Assembly (NCBI GenBank): GCA_021826225.1
Contig: JAKBAV010000001.1
Location: 40,064-104,063 of the forward strand
Reading direction: 5' to 3'
Source of the DNA: Pseudomonadota bacterium
GTDB lineage: Bacteria; Pseudomonadota; Alphaproteobacteria; Acetobacterales; Acetobacteraceae
Length of the DNA stretch: 64,000 nucleotides
The notes below the pieces were generated by a model. The model had not been told where the DNA came from, ran no database searches, and worked only from the letters and a program-made list of their open reading frames with translations. The translations under genes and the position numbers were made by a program. This document shows, piece by piece, positions 61,033-64,000 of this stretch (positions are counted from its first letter, which is position 1; each line of letters begins with the position of its first letter).

Positions 61033-63884
61033 GATTCTGTTCCTCCTCCTTCTCGGATAATGCGGTTGAAAATTTCCTGCACGCCTTGCGCGGTTTCATC
61101 CATGGCGGCGCGCAGATGGGAAAAATCGATGTTGTCCGTAGCGCGCAGCAAAGGGGCCAGCATGGCGGGCGGCGGCTCTCCGGCGTGGTCGGGCAGGCCG
61201 GTGATGCGGTTGATACCCTGGATGCTTCGCCAGAACATGTCGGCGCTGGTGAGCAAGGCGGCATCGTCGGTGCGCAGCAAGCCGGCCTCGCCCAGCGCCT
61301 GCAAGGCGGCCTTGGTGTTGGGCTGGAACAATGCCGGCCGCGCCGGGCCGTGAATGAGTTGTAGGGCCTGGGCGATGAAACTCACCTCCATCATGCCACC
61401 AGACAGGGCTTTTACATCCCATATGCCGCGCGGCGGCAGTTCCGCGCCAAGCCGGTCGCGCATGGCGGCGGTGTCGGCGAGGATCTTGCGCGCCGGATCG
61501 GGGCGGCACAGCGCCTCGCCAATGGCCGCGCGCACCACCGGGGCAAAGCCTGGTGTCGCCGCCAGCACGCGGGCGCGGGTAAGGGCGAGGCGCTCCCAGG
61601 TCCAGGCTTCATGCGCCTGGTAACGCCGGAAGGCGGCCAGGGATACGGCGACAGGGCCCTGATTGCCGGAGGGGCGCAGCCGCATGTCGACATGGTAGAG
61701 CTGGCCCTCCTTGCCACGCGTTGTCAGCGCTCCGGTGAAGGCATGCGAGAGCCGCACGAACCAGGGGGTCGGGGCGATGGCGGCGGGGGCGTGGTCATAC
61801 AGCATCATCAGGTCGAGGTCGGAGCCCGCCAGCATCTCCCCGGCGCCCGCCTTGCCCATGGCGACCACGGCGAACCGCGCCCCGCGTATTGTGCCGTGGC
61901 GCTGTCTATGCGCCGCCAGCACAAGCGGCAGCAGCAGCGAGAGCGCCGACTCCGCGAGCGCGCTGCGCAGTTTTCCCGCCGCATCGGCATCCATGCGGCC
62001 TTCAAGCGTGGCGACAGAGAGGTGAAACTCCTCGCGCCGGACGAAGAGCCGGGTGATGGCGGTGGCCTGTTCCAGATCCCGCGCCTCGGCCAGTTGGCGG
62101 CGCAATACCGGCCTGGGGGCGGCGAAGCGCGCGGTCGGGCTGAGCAGGGCTTCCAGCGCCTGGGCATCCTGCGCCAGATGCTCGGCCAAAGCCGGCGCGG
62201 CGCCGAGCACGGCGGCCAGGCGGCGCAACAATGCCGGGTTGCGCCGGAACAGCGAGAGCAACTGTACCCCGGCGCGCTGCTGGCCGAGCAGTGTGTCGAA
62301 ATGCGAGAAGGCCTTGTCCGGGTCAGGCTGCGCCGCCAGCGCATCAAGCAGATGCGGCACCAGCCCGTCGAGGATTTCACGCGCCAGCGGTGTGCGCAAC
62401 GCCGGCATCCTGCCGCTGGCCCAGTCGCGCAGCCGCTCGGCGATGTGCCGGTCATCGCGGAAGCCGAGGCGATGCAGATGCGCGGTGAATGCCGCGGGCG
62501 GTGGACCCTCCGTACCCGGATCGATCACTGGTTGCAGTTCTTCGCCGGGGGCGAAAAAAGCATGGAAATGCCGGTGGACACGGCCAAGCAGGGCCGGAAA
62601 TGTCGTGCGGAAATGCGGCGCGTGCAGAAACACCGCGAAGGCGTCGAGCCCGGCCTCGGTTGCCGGCAGTGCGTGGGTCTGGCGGTCAGCGACCATTTGC
62701 AGCCGGTGCTCCACCCGGCGCAGCTCGCGGTAATCCGCCGCCAGCGCGCGGGCCACCTTATCGTTTATATGCCTGGCGCGGACCAGGGCGGCGAGGCCGG
62801 TCAGCGTTGCCGGAATACGCAGAGCAGGCTCCTGGCCGCCCCAGACGAGCTCCAGCGTCTGCACGATGAACTCGATCTCGCGTATTCCGCCAGCGCCGCG
62901 CTTCACATCCGCGCCGAGCAGCCCCCGGCCGCCATTTTGCGCGTCGATCTGCCGCTTCATGTCGTGAATATCGTGAATCGCCGCGAAATCGAGATATTTG
63001 CGCCAGATAAAGGGGCGTATGGTGGCGAGAAAATGCCTGCCGAGTGCGATATCCCCCGCCACCGGCCGCGCCTTGGAAAATGCCGCGCGTTCCCAGGTGC
63101 GGCCCTGGCTTTCATAATAGGTCAACGCCGTTGGCAGGGCGACTACCGGCGGTGTGGCCGAGGGGTCGGGGCGCAGGCGCAGGTCGACGCGGAACACGTA
63201 GCCATCCTCGTCCCGCGCCGAGAGCAGGGTGGTGAGATCGCGGGCGAGCCGGGCCATCTGGCCCGAGGCCTCCGGGCCATAAACGGGGTTATCGGGGTCG
63301 TAGAGCAGGACGAGGTCGATATCCGAGGAATAATTCAGCTCGAACGCACCGAGCTTGCCAAGGCCCAGCGCGACGAAACCGCTGCCGCGTTCCGGGTCCC
63401 GTGGGTCTGGTAAAACGATCTGGCCGGCCTCGTGCAGTTGCAGCAGCAAATGCCGCACCACGGCGCGGAGCGCCAGTTCCGCCAGGGCCGAGAGCGCGCC
63501 GGTGATGCGCTCCAGCGGCCACAGCCCACCTATGTCGGCAATGGCGAGGGCCAGGGCGACCTGCCTTTTGGCTTGGCGCAAAGCGGCGGCCAAAGTGGCG
63601 CGCGGCGTGGTGGCGGGCAGTCTGCCCAGACCATCCAGCAAGGAGGCGATATGCACCTCCGGGCCGCTTGCCATGCAGGTCAGCAGCGCTCCCGAGTCGC
63701 GCAGAGCGAGATCGCTCAGATAGGGCGCGTTGCCGCCCAGGGCGGCGAGCAGCGCGCGACCCGCTACCGAACCCGCGAATTGCCGTTCCGCATCGCCGAT
63801 GCTGGAAAAATCGGAAATGAGCCGCGCCGCCGCCGCGGTATCGGCGGGTTGGGGGTAGTCCGGCTTGTCGGTAGGGCTCTGCAT
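61029..63884 (-). CDS. glnE: Glutamine synthetase adenylyltransferase/adenylyl-removing enzyme
   Basis: The 951-residue bifunctional protein carries two nucleotidyltransferase sites: YSSDIDLVLLYDP (N-terminal deadenylylating half) and GSDLDLMMLYDH (C-terminal adenylylating half). It controls glutamine synthetase in response to PII/glutamine. It overlaps bcp by 4 bases. Confidence 0.95.
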   Translation of the reverse strand: MQSPTDKPDYPQPADTAAAARLISDFSSIGDAERQFAGSVAGRALLAALGGNAPYLSDLALRDSGALLTCMASGPEVHIASLLDGLGRLPATTPRATLAAALRQAKRQVALALAIADIGGLWPLERITGALSALAELALRAVVRHLLLQLHEAGQIVLPDPRDPERGSGFVALGLGKLGAFELNYSSDIDLVLLYDPDNPVYGPEASGQMARLARDLTTLLSARDEDGYVFRVDLRLRPDPSATPPVVALPTALTYYESQGRTWERAAFSKARPVAGDIALGRHFLATIRPFIWRKYLDFAAIHDIHDMKRQIDAQNGGRGLLGADVKRGAGGIREIEFIVQTLELVWGGQEPALRIPATLTGLAALVRARHINDKVARALAADYRELRRVEHRLQMVADRQTHALPATEAGLDAFAVFLHAPHFRTTFPALLGRVHRHFHAFFAPGEELQPVIDPGTEGPPPAAFTAHLHRLGFRDDRHIAERLRDWASGRMPALRTPLAREILDGLVPHLLDALAAQPDPDKAFSHFDTLLGQQRAGVQLLSLFRRNPALLRRLAAVLGAAPALAEHLAQDAQALEALLSPTARFAAPRPVLRRQLAEARDLEQATAITRLFVRREEFHLSVATLEGRMDADAAGKLRSALAESALSLLLPLVLAAHRQRHGTIRGARFAVVAMGKAGAGEMLAGSDLDLMMLYDHAPAAIAPTPWFVRLSHAFTGALTTRGKEGQLYHVDMRLRPSGNQGPVAVSLAAFRRYQAHEAWTWERLALTRARVLAATPGFAPVVRAAIGEALCRPDPARKILADTAAMRDRLGAELPPRGIWDVKALSGGMMEVSFIAQALQLIHGPARPALFQPNTKAALQALGEAGLLRTDDAALLTSADMFWRSIQGINRITGLPDHAGEPPPAMLAPLLRATDNIDFSHLRAAMDETAQGVQEIFNRIIREGGGTES

Positions 63885-63901
63885 CTGGCAAGCAGCACAG
63901 G

Positions 63902-64000
63902 ATGAAGCTGCGCAAGGGTCAAGCCCACCGGATTATTTTTGAGGCTGTGCTCCAGCTCGGGCGCATCGTGCTGTGGCTTTGCCTGCTGGCTCTGGCGCTG
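63902..64000 (+). CDS. N-terminal fragment of an unidentified membrane-anchored protein
   Basis: 33 codons from ATG 63902 to the window edge, reading MKLRKGQAHRIIFEAVLQLG and then a hydrophobic segment (IVLWLCLLALAL), a signal anchor. Divergent from glnE with 17 bases between starts. AsmA/DUF3971-type proteins occur beside glnE in related bacteria, but the fragment is too short to decide. Confidence 0.5.
   Translation, partial: MKLRKGQAHRIIFEAVLQLGRIVLWLCLLALAL

Noticed and set aside
1-64000. CRISPR arrays, rRNA genes or prophage modules
   Set aside because: No spaced direct repeats, rRNA-like sequence or phage structural genes were seen.

Overview
The window reads as chromosome of an alphaproteobacterium. 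The alphaproteobacterial-type uracil-DNA glycosylase, the order of trxA-like (cnoX), LON-domain, Trm112 and DUF971 genes, the HWE-type histidine kinase, and a LexA box of the GTTC-N7-GTTC type all point that way. Overall style (high GC, IS5-like palindromic element, GDP-heptose locus) suggests Rhodospirillales/Acetobacteraceae, but this is an inference and no rRNA is present to settle it.

Region 1 (1-15419) is a surface-polysaccharide locus on the + strand, tightly packed with 4-8 bp overlaps. It holds all four enzymes from sedoheptulose 7-phosphate to GDP-D-glycero-alpha-D-manno-heptose (GmhA, HddA, GmhB, HddC). Between them lie a Fcl/ColC-like epimerase-reductase, a split transketolase pair, a ColD-like PLP enzyme with histidine in place of the catalytic lysine, and another SDR. 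Next come a GT2, an ABC exporter (Wzm, and Wzt with a C-terminal glycan-binding domain), a sulfotransferase with a long tail, and two glycosyltransferase-like proteins. The 3' part (10.2-15.4 kb) looks visibly AT-richer than the rest. The sugar product cannot be read from sequence, but a deoxy and/or two-carbon-branched heptose is a reasonable hypothesis. The locus stops next to a tRNA-Gly(GCC).

Region 2 (15.9-28.5 kb) carries the redox chaperone CnoX, LON-domain, Trm112 and DUF971 proteins, two drug exporters (MFS DHA2, MATE), and a molybdenum hydroxylase system. The hydroxylase genes (L, S, M and G subunits on the - strand) face divergent XdhC-type maturation proteins and a MoCF/MocA fusion on the + strand. 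The large subunit has an unusual active-site loop and a fused C-terminal beta-rich domain.

Region 3 (28.5-43.2 kb) starts with a 113-bp near-perfect palindrome (MITE-like) that ends inside the stop codon of an SDR gene. Then come cysH and a siroheme synthase-like gene, a histidine kinase, a patatin, the rpmH-rnpA-yidD-yidC-engB ribosome/membrane-insertion operon, argB, arsC, a radical SAM gene behind a predicted LexA-controlled promoter, moaB, a lytic transglycosylase and a uracil-DNA glycosylase.

Region 4 (43.4-64 kb) is mostly housekeeping: ETF-QO, dapB, metK, trmB, pabB/pabC, dut, coaBC, ubiE, mutM, bcp and glnE. Inserted among these are a frameshifted BPSL0067-type amidase with a secreted partner (possible toxin/immunity pair), a fused-permease ABC importer, a HWE kinase/response-regulator pair, an IS110 transposase remnant and a GAF-GGDEF cyclase.
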